Shown here: positions 41,615 through 49,120 of the stretch, piece after piece
How positions within the stretch are numbered: the first letter of the stretch is position 1
How the letters are laid out: each line of letters starts with the position of its first letter
NCBI GenBank assembly: GCA_965205155.1
Contig: OZ242033.1
Coordinates: 3,810,299-3,874,298 of the forward strand
Reading direction: 5' to 3'
Origin: Aldehydirespirator sp965205155
GTDB lineage: Bacteria; Actinomycetota; Acidimicrobiia; Acidimicrobiales; Aldehydirespiratoraceae
DNA: 64,000 nt
Made by a program: the position numbers and the translations under genes
Notes under the pieces: model-generated
The model's database searches: none
Told to the model about the DNA's origin: nothing
Seen by the model: only the letters and a program-made list of their open reading frames with translations

Positions 41615-42823
41615 GTGGCGGATTTCAGCCAGTTGGGCGTCGTGCCTACGCTGCACGACCTGCGTCACCGCAGCGTCGCCGACCTCGAGTGCGACCTGCG
41701 GCTGTGGACTGCCCAGCGTCCGGTGGCGCTGATCATCCCCTGCCTCGCCTCCGAGATCGGCTCGGAGGCGCTCGACGCGGTGTTCGCCGAGCTGGCGTCG
41801 GCCGACTGGCTGGCCCGCATCGTCGTGGGTCTCGACCAGGCGGATGAGACCCACTGCCGCAGCGCCCGGCGCCTGCTCGGCGCCCTGCCCCAGCGATGCG
41901 AGGTGCTATGGAACGACAGCCCGGCCGTGGCCCGCGTCGAGGGGTTCATGGAAGAGCTGGGACTGGCGCCTCGCAGCCGCGGCAAGGGCCGCAACGTTTG
42001 GTACTGCCTCGGAGCGGTGCTGGCCAATGGGACGGAGCAGGTGATCGCTCTGCACGATGCCGACATCGTGGGATACCGCCGCGACCTGCTGGCCCGGCTG
42101 GTGTATCCGGTGGCCCATCCCAATTTCGGCTACTGCTTCGCCAAGGGCTACTACCACCGAGTCACCGAGGGCCGGTTCGGGGGACGGGTCACCCGGCTGC
42201 TGGTCGCCCCGCTGGTGCGGGCGCTGCAGGAGGAGGCCGGCGAGAACAGCTACCTGCGCTACCTCCAAGCCTTCCGCTACCCGCTCGCCGGGGAGACGGC
42301 CATGGAGGCCGACGTGGCGGTCAGCCTGCGCATACCCGGGCACTGGGGCATGGACATCGGCATCCTGTCCGACGTCTACGCCCATCGCGAGCCTTCGGGA
42401 ATCTGCCAGGTGTCCGTGGCCGACGCATACGACCACAAGCATCAGAGCCTGTCAGCCGACGATGCCACCACCGGACTGCGGCGCATGAGCGTCGATGTCG
42501 CCGCCACGATCATCCGGCGCCTGGGCGTCGAGTCTCTCGACGGCTCCCCGAGCCTATGCGACGCCTACCTCTCGGCAGCCCGCGACCTGATCCGCCATTA
42601 CGTCAACGACGCCGAAATCAACGGCTACGTCGTGGACGCAGCCGCCGAGATGGCCACGGCGGAGGTGTTCGCCCGCAGCGTCGCCGACGCAGTCGAGGCA
42701 TGCCAGGCCAATCCCCGCGAGGACGAGCTCAATCCGTCGTGGAGGGACGTGCTTCGTAGCGCCCCGGAGGTGGCTCCGATGCTCCTCGACGCGCTCGACG
42801 CCTGCGGACAGCCAGCCCGTTGA
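41615..42823 (+). CDS. Glycosyltransferase, glucosyl-3-phosphoglycerate synthase-like
   Basis: 402 residues from GTG 41615. The GT-A core includes VALIIPCLASEI, the DxD metal site ALHDADIVGY and the acceptor region SLRIPGHWGMDIGILSDVYAHREPSGICQV. This matches the glucosyl-3-phosphoglycerate synthases (GT81), which join glucose from a nucleotide sugar to 3-phosphoglycerate for the compatible solute glucosylglycerate or for methylglucose polysaccharides. The phosphatase that normally follows is not adjacent. It starts 65 bases from the divergent LLM gene. Confidence 0.85.
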   Translation: MADFSQLGVVPTLHDLRHRSVADLECDLRLWTAQRPVALIIPCLASEIGSEALDAVFAELASADWLARIVVGLDQADETHCRSARRLLGALPQRCEVLWNDSPAVARVEGFMEELGLAPRSRGKGRNVWYCLGAVLANGTEQVIALHDADIVGYRRDLLARLVYPVAHPNFGYCFAKGYYHRVTEGRFGGRVTRLLVAPLVRALQEEAGENSYLRYLQAFRYPLAGETAMEADVAVSLRIPGHWGMDIGILSDVYAHREPSGICQVSVADAYDHKHQSLSADDATTGLRRMSVDVAATIIRRLGVESLDGSPSLCDAYLSAARDLIRHYVNDAEINGYVVDAAAEMATAEVFARSVADAVEACQANPREDELNPSWRDVLRSAPEVAPMLLDALDACGQPAR

Positions 42824-42827
42824 GCCT

Positions 42828-43118
42828 CTAGCAGTCGCGAACGACTCGAAAGGCCCGCATCGAGGCCTCCCGGAACCACTCCCCCATGGCCTTGTCGACC
42901 ACCGCGACCTCTGATCGAGGCACGGCGTCCCACGCCTCCATCGACTCCCAGCGGATCACCGCGTGCACCCTGCCGGGGTCGTCGTCGGCGACCCACATCT
43001 CCTTGCCCACGAAACCGGGGCGGCTCTCCAGGTAGCGGCTCCAGTGAAGCTCCTCGGCGGCCAGCCACTGGTCGCGCTCGTCGGGGTCCACGTCGAAGGT
43101 CAGGAACTCGATAACCAT
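42828..43118 (-). CDS. Small ABM-fold protein (TIGR03792-like)
   Basis: 96 residues: MVIEFLTFDVDPDERDQWLAAEELHW, then RPGFVGKEMWVADDDPGRVHAVIRWESMEAW. The pattern fits a ferredoxin-like dimeric alpha/beta barrel of the antibiotic-biosynthesis-monooxygenase type, and specifically the uncharacterized TIGR03792 group. Catalysis is not established for the group. It converges with the glycosyltransferase gene (4 bases) and is divergent from ubiD. Confidence 0.7.
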   Translation of the reverse strand: MVIEFLTFDVDPDERDQWLAAEELHWSRYLESRPGFVGKEMWVADDDPGRVHAVIRWESMEAWDAVPRSEVAVVDKAMGEWFREASMRAFRVVRDC

Positions 43119-43158
43119 CGACTTCAGAGTAGGGCGAGCCGCGGCGTAGGGTGAGAGG

Positions 43159-44505
43159 GTGACCGGAGCAGTCTGCGACCTGCGCAGCTACATGGCCGTC
43201 GCCGACGCCGCGGGGATGCTCAACCGCATATCGCGCCCGGTGAGCCTGGAGCACGAGCTGGCCGACGTGGCCGCCGCTCTGGAGCGTTCCGACGCGGGGC
43301 CTGCGCTGTTCGAGGCGCCCAAGGACTCGCCCTGGCCCATCTTCTCGGGCGCGGTCAGCAGCCGGCGGACCGCGGCGCTGGCCCTGGGCTGCGAACCCGA
43401 CGAGGTGGTGGACCGCATGGGCCACGCGCTGGAACCGGCCAACGGGGTGGCGACCGCCCGGGTCGACTCGGCGGCCTGGCACGACGACGGCATGACCGGC
43501 GACGACGTGGACCTGGCCGCCATACCCATACCCACGCACTCGCGGGGCGACGGCGGGGCCTTCATCACCGGTGCGGTGAGCGTGACCAAGGATCCGATCA
43601 GCGGTCGGGGGAACCTGTCGTACAACCGGATGCTGATGCTGGACCGCAACGTTCTGGGCTTCAACGTCAACGAATGGCGCGACGTGGGCACGTTCATGCG
43701 CAGCCGGCCCGACCCCGGCGCGCCCTTCGACGTGGCTCTGGCCATCGGACTCGACCCGGCGGTGATGATCGCGGCGGGGGTGCGCACGCCCGTCGACGAG
43801 CTGCTCATTGCGGGTGCCCTGCGCGAGCGGCCGGTGGAGGTGTGCCGGGGGCGCACCGTGGACGTGGACGTGCCTGCACACGCCGAGGTGGTGGTCGAGG
43901 GCCGGATCCGTCCCGATCAGCGGGCCGACGAGGGCCCGCTGGCCGAGTTCCACGGCTACCACGGCGAGATGTGGCCCAGCCCCACCGTGGAGGTGACGGC
44001 CATCTCCTGGCGCCACAGCCCCATCTACCAGACGATCATCCCGGGCTGGTACGAGCACGTGTTCATCGGCAACGTGCTGCCCCGCGAGCCGCTGCTGCGC
44101 CGCTTCGTGCGCCACCTCGACCCCGCCGCCGACGTGCACATCCCGCCCTACGGCAACGGGTTCCTGGCCGTCATCCAGATCGACCGCGACAACCCGGGCA
44201 CGCCCAAGAACCTGGCCATGGCGGCCATGGCGGCCCACATCAACATCCGCAACGTGATCGTGGTGGACCGCGACATCGACGTGAGCCAGCCCTCCGAGCT
44301 GCACTGGGCCCTCACCAACCGGGTCCACTGGCTCGACGACGTGTTCTGTGCCGGCCAGGCCCAGGGCCACGAGATGGATCCCACCGCCGACAACCGGGGC
44401 GTGGGCACCAAGGTGGGCATCGACGCCACCTACAAGCGGGAGCGCCGCGAGTACGGCGAGCGGGTGGCGTACGCACCGGTAGATCTGGGGCAGTACCTGT
44501 CATGA
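43159..44505 (+). CDS. UbiD-family (prenylated-FMN) decarboxylase
   Basis: 448 residues from GTG 43159. The catalytic region DEGPLAEFHGYHG holds the conserved glutamate, and SYNRMLMLDRNVLGFNVNEWRDVG carries the flavin/metal-binding part. Enzymes of this family decarboxylate or carboxylate aromatic or alpha,beta-unsaturated acids using prenylated FMN made by UbiX. The matching ubiX gene lies 96 bases downstream, linked by two miniature ORFs whose ends overlap both genes. The substrate is not evident; a 4-hydroxybenzoate-type or phenylphosphate-type acid is possible. Confidence 0.9.
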   Translation: MTGAVCDLRSYMAVADAAGMLNRISRPVSLEHELADVAAALERSDAGPALFEAPKDSPWPIFSGAVSSRRTAALALGCEPDEVVDRMGHALEPANGVATARVDSAAWHDDGMTGDDVDLAAIPIPTHSRGDGGAFITGAVSVTKDPISGRGNLSYNRMLMLDRNVLGFNVNEWRDVGTFMRSRPDPGAPFDVALAIGLDPAVMIAAGVRTPVDELLIAGALRERPVEVCRGRTVDVDVPAHAEVVVEGRIRPDQRADEGPLAEFHGYHGEMWPSPTVEVTAISWRHSPIYQTIIPGWYEHVFIGNVLPREPLLRRFVRHLDPAADVHIPPYGNGFLAVIQIDRDNPGTPKNLAMAAMAAHINIRNVIVVDRDIDVSQPSELHWALTNRVHWLDDVFCAGQAQGHEMDPTADNRGVGTKVGIDATYKRERREYGERVAYAPVDLGQYLS

Positions 44506-44600
44506 CTGCGGTGCGCGGGATCCTCGGCGCTCCGACCGGGTCGCACCGGTCATGACTGCCGTGTGCGGGATCCTCGGCGCTCCGACCGGGACGCACCGGT
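44501..44600. repeat. Tandem 50-bp duplication at the ubiD-ubiX junction
   Basis: Units 44501-44550 and 44551-44600 differ at about four positions. Each starts with CATGACTGC and ends with CGCACCGGT; the next CATGAC at 44601 begins ubiX. Every unit therefore regenerates a TCATGA stop/start overlap. Confidence 0.92.
44502..44555 (+). CDS. Mini-ORF 1 between ubiD and ubiX
   Basis: 17 codons (MTAVRGILGAPTGSHRS) starting at ATG 44502 inside the ubiD stop (ATGA overlap) and ending in the ATGA that starts mini-ORF 2. A role in translational coupling from ubiD to ubiX is more likely than a functional peptide. Whether it is translated is unknown. Confidence 0.45.
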   Translation: MTAVRGILGAPTGSHRS

Positions 44601-44605
44601 CATGA
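44552..44605 (+). CDS. Mini-ORF 2 between ubiD and ubiX
   Basis: 17 codons (MTAVCGILGAPTGTHRS), a near-copy of mini-ORF 1, starting in its stop and ending in the ATGA at 44602-44605 that starts ubiX. A ribosome terminating at each stop could restart at the next ATG, keeping ubiX coupled to ubiD across the duplication. Confidence 0.45.
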   Translation: MTAVCGILGAPTGTHRS

Positions 44606-45171
44606 CGGGGCCGCGGCGGGTGGTGGTGGCCATCAGCGGGGCCACCGGCGTGGTGTACGGGGTACGGGCGCTGGAGCTGCTGCGCGAGGTCGACGACGTG
44701 GAGACCCACCTGGTGATGACCGGCCCCGGTCGCCAGACGCTCGCCTACGAGACCGACCTGGCTCCGGCCGATGTGGAGGCCTTGGCCGATGTGGTCCACG
44801 GCTCGCGTGACATCGCCGCTCCGATCTCGTCGGGCTCCTACGCCACCGCGGGGATGATCATCGCTCCCTGCTCGATCAAGATGCTCTCGGCGGTGGCCAA
44901 CTCCTACTGCGCCGACCTCGTGTCTCGGGCCGCCGACGTGACGCTCAAGGAGCGGCGGCCGCTGGTGATGATGGTGCGGGAGGCGCCGCTGCACCTGGGC
45001 CACCTGCGCCTGATGGTCCAGGCCGCGGAGATCGGTGCGGTGGTGTACCCGCCGGTGCCGGCGTTCTACACCCGGCCGTCGTCCATCGAGGATCTGGTGG
45101 ACCACACGGTGGTGCGGGCCTTGGAGCATCTGGCTGTCGAGGTCGGCGACATCCCCCGCTGGGGGGAGTAG
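44602..45171 (+). CDS. ubiX: UbiX-type flavin prenyltransferase
   Basis: 189 residues from ATG 44602 (MTGPRRVVVAISGATGVVYGVRALELL); the open frame reaches 44563 but that part overlaps the repeats. ISGATGV, the PCSIKMLSAVANSYCADLVSRAADVTLKERRPLV block and REAPL are typical. It makes prenylated FMN from FMN and dimethylallyl phosphate for the UbiD partner just upstream. Confidence 0.92.
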   Translation: MTGPRRVVVAISGATGVVYGVRALELLREVDDVETHLVMTGPGRQTLAYETDLAPADVEALADVVHGSRDIAAPISSGSYATAGMIIAPCSIKMLSAVANSYCADLVSRAADVTLKERRPLVMMVREAPLHLGHLRLMVQAAEIGAVVYPPVPAFYTRPSSIEDLVDHTVVRALEHLAVEVGDIPRWGE

Positions 45172-45334
45172 GCGCCCGCCCACCTTGTCCCCCCGGCCGG
45201 CGGGTCCTGTCACGGGCGCGCCCTGGCGGCTGGCGCCGCCATTGCTTGCCCCCGTGTCACCCCCCGGCCTCACGGGTCACGGTAACCAGCCGGATGTCCG
45301 GCGTATCTATTGCACTCCTGGGACTATTGCACCA

Positions 45335-46912
45335 CTACAGGCTGCGGAGTACGGCGTTGGCGGTGTTGCGGCCTGGTGCCCCCCAGATCCCCGAGCCCGG
45401 GAACGTGCCGGCGCCCGACAGGAACAGTCCGGGAACCGGCGCCCGGTACCGGCTCAGCTCCCGGCGTCGCCCGAACAGCGACGACAGGGGCGAGGCCGCG
45501 TATGACGGGGTGTAGCCGCGGCCCAGGTACAGCTCGCGCTCGTAGCGGTCCGGGGTCATGGTCCGGTAGCGGTCGATCGACTGCAGGAAGCCCGGCTGGA
45601 GCACGCCCGACCACACCTCCAGCCACCGGGCCGGCTCCGGAGATCCCTCCCAGCCCCCCTCGACGTCGTAGGGCGTGAACAGCGCCTCGAGGCTCAGCAC
45701 GTGATGGCCGTCGCGGCTCCGCATGGACGGGTCCAGCACCGACGGCGCGCTGGCCATCATCGTGGGACGTTCCGCCACCCGCCCGAGGCTCCGTAGCCGG
45801 TGGGCTTCGGTCACTTCAGCCGCGGTCGGTGAGATGACGTAGTTGGACTGGCCGGGGTCCCGGTCCTCGAAGAGGTCGAGCAGGTCCGAGTCCTCCAGCA
45901 CCGGATAGCGGGGGACGTCGGTGATGACCGCATCGATCTTGGACTGGTATCCATCACCGGGCGCCTGCGACCGGGCCCGGCCGACGAAGCGCCGGGCGGC
46001 CCGGCCGCCGGGCGCCGGAAGCCACTGCGACGCCACCGAGACCGGATCGCAGGCGGTCACCACCGCGGCCGCGGAGACCTCGGTGCCGTCGGCGAGGAGG
46101 ACTCCCCCCACCCCGGCGCCGTTCTGGAGCAGCCCGGTCACGGCCGTGCCGCACCGCAAGCGGCCGCCTGCCGCCGTGAACGACGCGGCGAGGGCGTCGG
46201 TCAGCGCGCCGCTGCCACCCACGGGACGGCCCGTCTTGACCATGTGACGCATCGCGTACTGGGCGCCGGCCAGACCGGTTCCGGGCCGGTCGGGCGCCAC
46301 GCCCCATACGGAGGGTCCGTTGCTTACCGCCGGCATGACCAGGGCCTCGTCATCGAAGTAGGACCTCAGCACGTCCAGCGCGCTGGCCCGGCTCCACTGC
46401 AGGAGCCGGACGCCGCCCCGCCCCCGGCGGGCCAGCACGCGGGCCAGCATGCGCGGCGTGGAGGCCGGCCCGGTGCCCATCTCCAGTGTCAGCTCGGCTA
46501 CCGGCCGGGCGTCGGCGAGATAGCGGCGGTAGGCCTTGGCCTGCGCCGGGCGGTGGCGACCGATCGACTCGATGGTGCGCTCGCTGTCGTTGAAGAACAG
46601 CCACGGCGGGTTGCCGTCGTGGTCCAGGTAGACGGTGCTGGGATCGGCCTCCAGGTACCGCAGCCCGTGGGTCGCCAGGTCCAGATCTTCGATGAAGGGC
46701 ATTGCCCGCACCAGCGTGTGGTCGCAACTGCAGATGTTGAACCTGGCATCCAGGTCGCTCACCGTGGAGGCGCAGCCGCCGACGGTGTCGCGGGCCTCCA
46801 CCAGCAGGGTGTCCACCCCGGCCCGGGCCAGGTAGGCGGCACAGATGAGACCGTTGTGACCGCCGCCCACCACCACGACGTCCACATCTCCCGCGGAGCC
46901 GGCGGGGCTCAC
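45335..46912 (-). CDS. FAD-dependent oxidoreductase, phytoene desaturase-like
   Basis: 525 residues from GTG 46912 with GGAGG about 7 bases upstream. The dinucleotide-binding motif VVVVGGGHNGLICAAYLARAGVDTLLVEARDTVGGCAS is at the N terminus and the family's C-terminal block LFLSGAGTFPGSGIWGAPGRNTANAVL is intact. The family includes carotenoid desaturases, PDE-type retinol saturases and many uncharacterized members. No other carotenoid gene is near. It follows yqeC via two mini-ORFs and converges with ubiX. Confidence 0.85.
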   Translation of the reverse strand: MSPAGSAGDVDVVVVGGGHNGLICAAYLARAGVDTLLVEARDTVGGCASTVSDLDARFNICSCDHTLVRAMPFIEDLDLATHGLRYLEADPSTVYLDHDGNPPWLFFNDSERTIESIGRHRPAQAKAYRRYLADARPVAELTLEMGTGPASTPRMLARVLARRGRGGVRLLQWSRASALDVLRSYFDDEALVMPAVSNGPSVWGVAPDRPGTGLAGAQYAMRHMVKTGRPVGGSGALTDALAASFTAAGGRLRCGTAVTGLLQNGAGVGGVLLADGTEVSAAAVVTACDPVSVASQWLPAPGGRAARRFVGRARSQAPGDGYQSKIDAVITDVPRYPVLEDSDLLDLFEDRDPGQSNYVISPTAAEVTEAHRLRSLGRVAERPTMMASAPSVLDPSMRSRDGHHVLSLEALFTPYDVEGGWEGSPEPARWLEVWSGVLQPGFLQSIDRYRTMTPDRYERELYLGRGYTPSYAASPLSSLFGRRRELSRYRAPVPGLFLSGAGTFPGSGIWGAPGRNTANAVLRSL

Positions 46913-46974
46913 CGCGGACCTCCGCCGGGCGTGAGGGCATCCGCCACGTCACCTGCGGGCCCGGGGGGACTCAC
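46909..46974 (-). CDS. Mini-ORF B upstream of the FAD oxidoreductase
   Basis: 21 codons from GTG 46974, beginning MSPPGPAGDV, which copies the oxidoreductase N terminus MSPAGSAGDV. Its TGA (46909-46911) overlaps the oxidoreductase GTG by the GTGA pattern. It begins inside the stop of mini-ORF A. It looks like a duplicated start region kept in a coupled chain; translation is unproven. Confidence 0.45.
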   Translation of the reverse strand: MSPPGPAGDVADALTPGGGPR

Positions 46975-47024
46975 CGCGGATCTCCGCCGGGCGGGAGGTC
47001 GCCCGCGGCACCGGGGGGTGTCAC
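46971..47024 (-). CDS. Mini-ORF A between yqeC and mini-ORF B
   Basis: 17 codons (MTPPGAAGDLPPGGDPR) from GTG 47024, which overlaps the yqeC stop as GTGA; it ends in the GTGA that starts mini-ORF B. Its first codons again resemble the oxidoreductase start. Confidence 0.45.
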   Translation of the reverse strand: MTPPGAAGDLPPGGDPR

Positions 47025-47749
47025 GGTTGCGCGCCGCCGGTGTCGGTGCGGACCACCACCAGGGACTCGGTCCCGCGCCGGTCGAGTTCGGCCACCAGCG
47101 CCTGCACCTGCGGGTCTTCGGGATCGGCTCCGGCCACGGCCACCGTGAATCGGGCCGAGCGGGGCACGTTCTTCATCATGCCGACCTCGCTGGTGAGGGC
47201 GGCGGCGGCCCGTTCGGGGGTGAGCCGCTCATAGGGCGAGCAGCCCGCGGCCGCGGCCACTCGTAGTGGCCGATGGACCCGGTCGGCGATCACGTAGCCG
47301 AGCGCATCGGCGCCGATACAGGCCACGACGTGGGTGGACGACTCCGGAATGGGCGGCTCCCACGGCGCGGGAGCGGTGAAGGGGCGGCGGCGGGCTCCAT
47401 CGGCCTCAACAACTATGTGATCGGCGGCTCCAGTGGCAAACCAGCGGTCGACGTCGCCGGGCGCGAACCCGAGCGCCTTGCGCTCGTCGGTCGTGCGCCA
47501 CGCCAGCACCGCGTCGTCGCGGTCGAAGGCGGAGGCCAGATCGCTGTCGGTGGGTCCGATCAGGCACGGGAACCCGCCGGTGCGGTCGCGCCCCATGCGG
47601 GTGGTGGTGGTGAGCAGGGTGCGGGCCGGCAGGTTCCGGCCCAGCGCGAACAGCAGGGTCGTCTTGCCGCCGCCGCCGACCAGGGCCACCAGCGACCGGC
47701 GTCCCAGCCCGAGGGCTTCGGCGGTGCCGGCCAGGTTGGTGGCGCGCAC
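47021..47749 (-). CDS. yqeC: YqeC-like selenium-cofactor-associated protein
   Basis: 242 residues from GTG 47749. P-loop LVALVGGGGKTTLLFALG, then ADHIVVEADGARRRPFTAPAPWEPPIP and THVVACIGADALG, match the YqeC family, which in other genomes accompanies selenium-dependent molybdenum hydroxylases. A selenocysteine tRNA gene lies 190 bases away on the opposite strand, consistent with selenium use. The hydroxylase itself is not in the window. The exact biochemical step of YqeC is not established. Confidence 0.82.
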   Translation of the reverse strand: MRATNLAGTAEALGLGRRSLVALVGGGGKTTLLFALGRNLPARTLLTTTTRMGRDRTGGFPCLIGPTDSDLASAFDRDDAVLAWRTTDERKALGFAPGDVDRWFATGAADHIVVEADGARRRPFTAPAPWEPPIPESSTHVVACIGADALGYVIADRVHRPLRVAAAAGCSPYERLTPERAAAALTSEVGMMKNVPRSARFTVAVAGADPEDPQVQALVAELDRRGTESLVVVRTDTGGAQP

Positions 47750-47764
47750 GTTACCGCCGGTGGG

Positions 47765-47848
47765 TCAGGTCTCCCGGATCTTGCGGGCGAGCACGACGAT
47801 CACTGCCACGAGCACGCCCAGGATGATGAGCCGTTTGATCTTCTTCAC
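47765..47848 (-). CDS. Short single-span membrane peptide
   Basis: 27 codons from GTG 47848: positively charged start VKKIKR, one hydrophobic segment (LIILGVLVAVIVVLA) and a polar end RKIRET. It lies 15 bases ahead of yqeC on the same strand, so it may be the first gene of that operon. It resembles in form the very short DLW-39-type actinobacterial membrane proteins but lacks their motif. No strong ribosome-binding site is visible, hence the low confidence. Confidence 0.4.
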   Translation of the reverse strand: MKKIKRLIILGVLVAVIVVLARKIRET

Positions 47849-47940
47849 GGCCGGAAGCGTAATGGGTTGGCGCGCGACCGCGACGGTGCAGATCAGCCCG
47901 CGACGGAGGCAAGCGGGGCGGGCCGGTTACCCTGCCGTGC

Positions 47941-48036
47941 GGAGGTGTCTGAGCGCCTGGTGGGCTCCCCCGCCTTCAAAGCGGGTGGGACGGGCGATCC
48001 CCGTCCGGCGGGTTCGATTCCCGTCCACCTCCGCCA
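47941..48036 (+). tRNA. selC: tRNA-Sec (TCA), selenocysteine
   Basis: A 96-base tRNA with encoded CCA. The acceptor stem is GGAGGTG/CACCTCC with discriminator G, the anticodon stem CCCGC/GCGGG has loop CTTCAAA giving anticodon TCA, a long variable arm (GGACGGGCGATCCCCGTCC) follows, and the T arm is CGGGTTCGATTCCCG. The UGA-reading anticodon together with the long extra arm identifies tRNA-Sec rather than a serine tRNA. selA, selB and selD are not in the window. Confidence 0.9.
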
Positions 48037-48475
48037 TGATCCAGCTATTTTAGCCACTTTACCTTAATCTTTCGAAGTAAGGTAGTGCTGGTTATCACTT
48101 CAAGTATTGATGTCGACCTGTGTTGTCCCGGGTGATGCTTGACGCGTTGGCTCCGGTAGGTGTGTGACACTTCGGGGACGCGGTTCCGGTAGCTGGGCGA
48201 CACTGGCTCCGGTAGCTGTGTTACACCTCGATGGTCCACGTCTGGTGGTGCTGAGCCCTCTTCGATGGTGGCGACCTGGTCGTCACGGAGTGGGAGGGGG
48301 TCGTCATGTTGGTGGAGCTCGGTGTGGTTGTCCCGAGCCACAAAGCAACGCTATAGCCGTACGGTGTGACGAAGGACGACTCACTCCGCCATGACAACCG
48401 GTGGCAGGCAACAAGAGGCTGCTCCACAACTGCAGCCGCCGGGTTGGCTCGCTGCTTGTTGTGTTGTAGGTGTGG
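48037..48475. other. 439-bp gap without a recognizable gene
   Basis: The stretch after tRNA-Sec has a lower G+C content than its surroundings near 48045-48130 and a small inverted repeat ACCTTA/TAAGGT (48061-48083) that could end tRNA-Sec transcription. No open frame in it looks protein-like. It carries the three short repeats listed separately and may be the remains of an integrated element. Confidence 0.6.
48149..48228. repeat. Three 24-bp repeats, possible insertion-sequence end
   Basis: Units at 48149-48172, 48182-48205 and 48205-48228 share the pattern ggYtccggtagctgtgtgacac. Multiple short terminal repeats of this kind occur at the ends of IS21-family elements, but no transposase is present. 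A relic of one IS end next to a tRNA gene is a guess. Confidence 0.45.
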
Positions 48476-49120
48476 TCAGGCTTCGTTGAGGGGTCCGCGC
48501 AGGATCGTTCGACCGGAGTGGGCGGCGTCTCCGTCGCGGGGCTCGACGCTGATGTCCACGACGAAGTAGTCATCGGGGTCGTAGCCGGCCGGTATCGCGA
48601 GGCTGCCGGGATCGGTCGGGTCGATCACGCCGAGCGACACGAGGCTGGCGACGTTGCCGGCGGCGTCGGGACGGATGAGCCACACCTCGAGGTCGGCGCC
48701 GGCCTCAGGGGACGGAAGCTCCGCGTCGACGAGCACGATGCTGTGCCTCCCGTCGTTGACGACCAGTTCGGCGCCGGCTTGGGCCTGGGCGCCGAGCGCA
48801 TCGAAGTTCTCGGGGTCGTATGCGAGCGACGCGGTGGCCACTACCTCGCTGGGGTCGCCTCGCGCCAACAGCAGGGCGGCTAGGCCGGCCACGACGACGA
48901 CCAGCACGGCCGCAACACTGATCGCCAGCCGGCGCCGCGTCCGCCGCCGCGGCTCCAGCGCGACGACGGTGCCGTGTGCATCCTCACCGGCTCGCACCGC
49001 TGATTCGATTCCTGCCCAGACATCGTCGGGGGGCTCCAGCAGTTCGAGGTCTGCGGCATCGAGGTCGCGCAGCATGGCCTCAAGTTCGGCGTCGGTGCGT
49101 CGGTCGCGATCGTCATTCAT
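48476..49120 (-). CDS. Anti-sigma-K factor, RskA-like
   Basis: 214 residues. An acidic cytoplasmic N-terminal part (about 1-60) containing DLELLEPPDDVWAGIESAV, one membrane segment (LAISVAAVLVVVVAGLAALLLA, about 68-90) and an extracytoplasmic RskA domain (VVNDGRHSIVLVDAELPSPEAGADLEVWLIRPDAAGNVASLGV-type, ending FVVDISVEP). It overlaps the sigma gene by 8 bases and should hold that sigma factor inactive until its outer domain is cleaved or altered. Confidence 0.85.
   Translation of the reverse strand: MNDDRDRRTDAELEAMLRDLDAADLELLEPPDDVWAGIESAVRAGEDAHGTVVALEPRRRTRRRLAISVAAVLVVVVAGLAALLLARGDPSEVVATASLAYDPENFDALGAQAQAGAELVVNDGRHSIVLVDAELPSPEAGADLEVWLIRPDAAGNVASLVSLGVIDPTDPGSLAIPAGYDPDDYFVVDISVEPRDGDAAHSGRTILRGPLNEA

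Noticed and set aside
45335..46912. Carotenoid biosynthesis assignment for the FAD oxidoreductase
   Set aside because: The fold matches phytoene desaturases but no crtB, crtE or other carotenoid gene is near, and the family is functionally broad.
47941..48036. Serine tRNA or UGA suppressor
   Set aside because: The long variable arm is shared with serine tRNAs, but anticodon TCA with the TTCAAA loop and the nearby yqeC gene favour tRNA-Sec.
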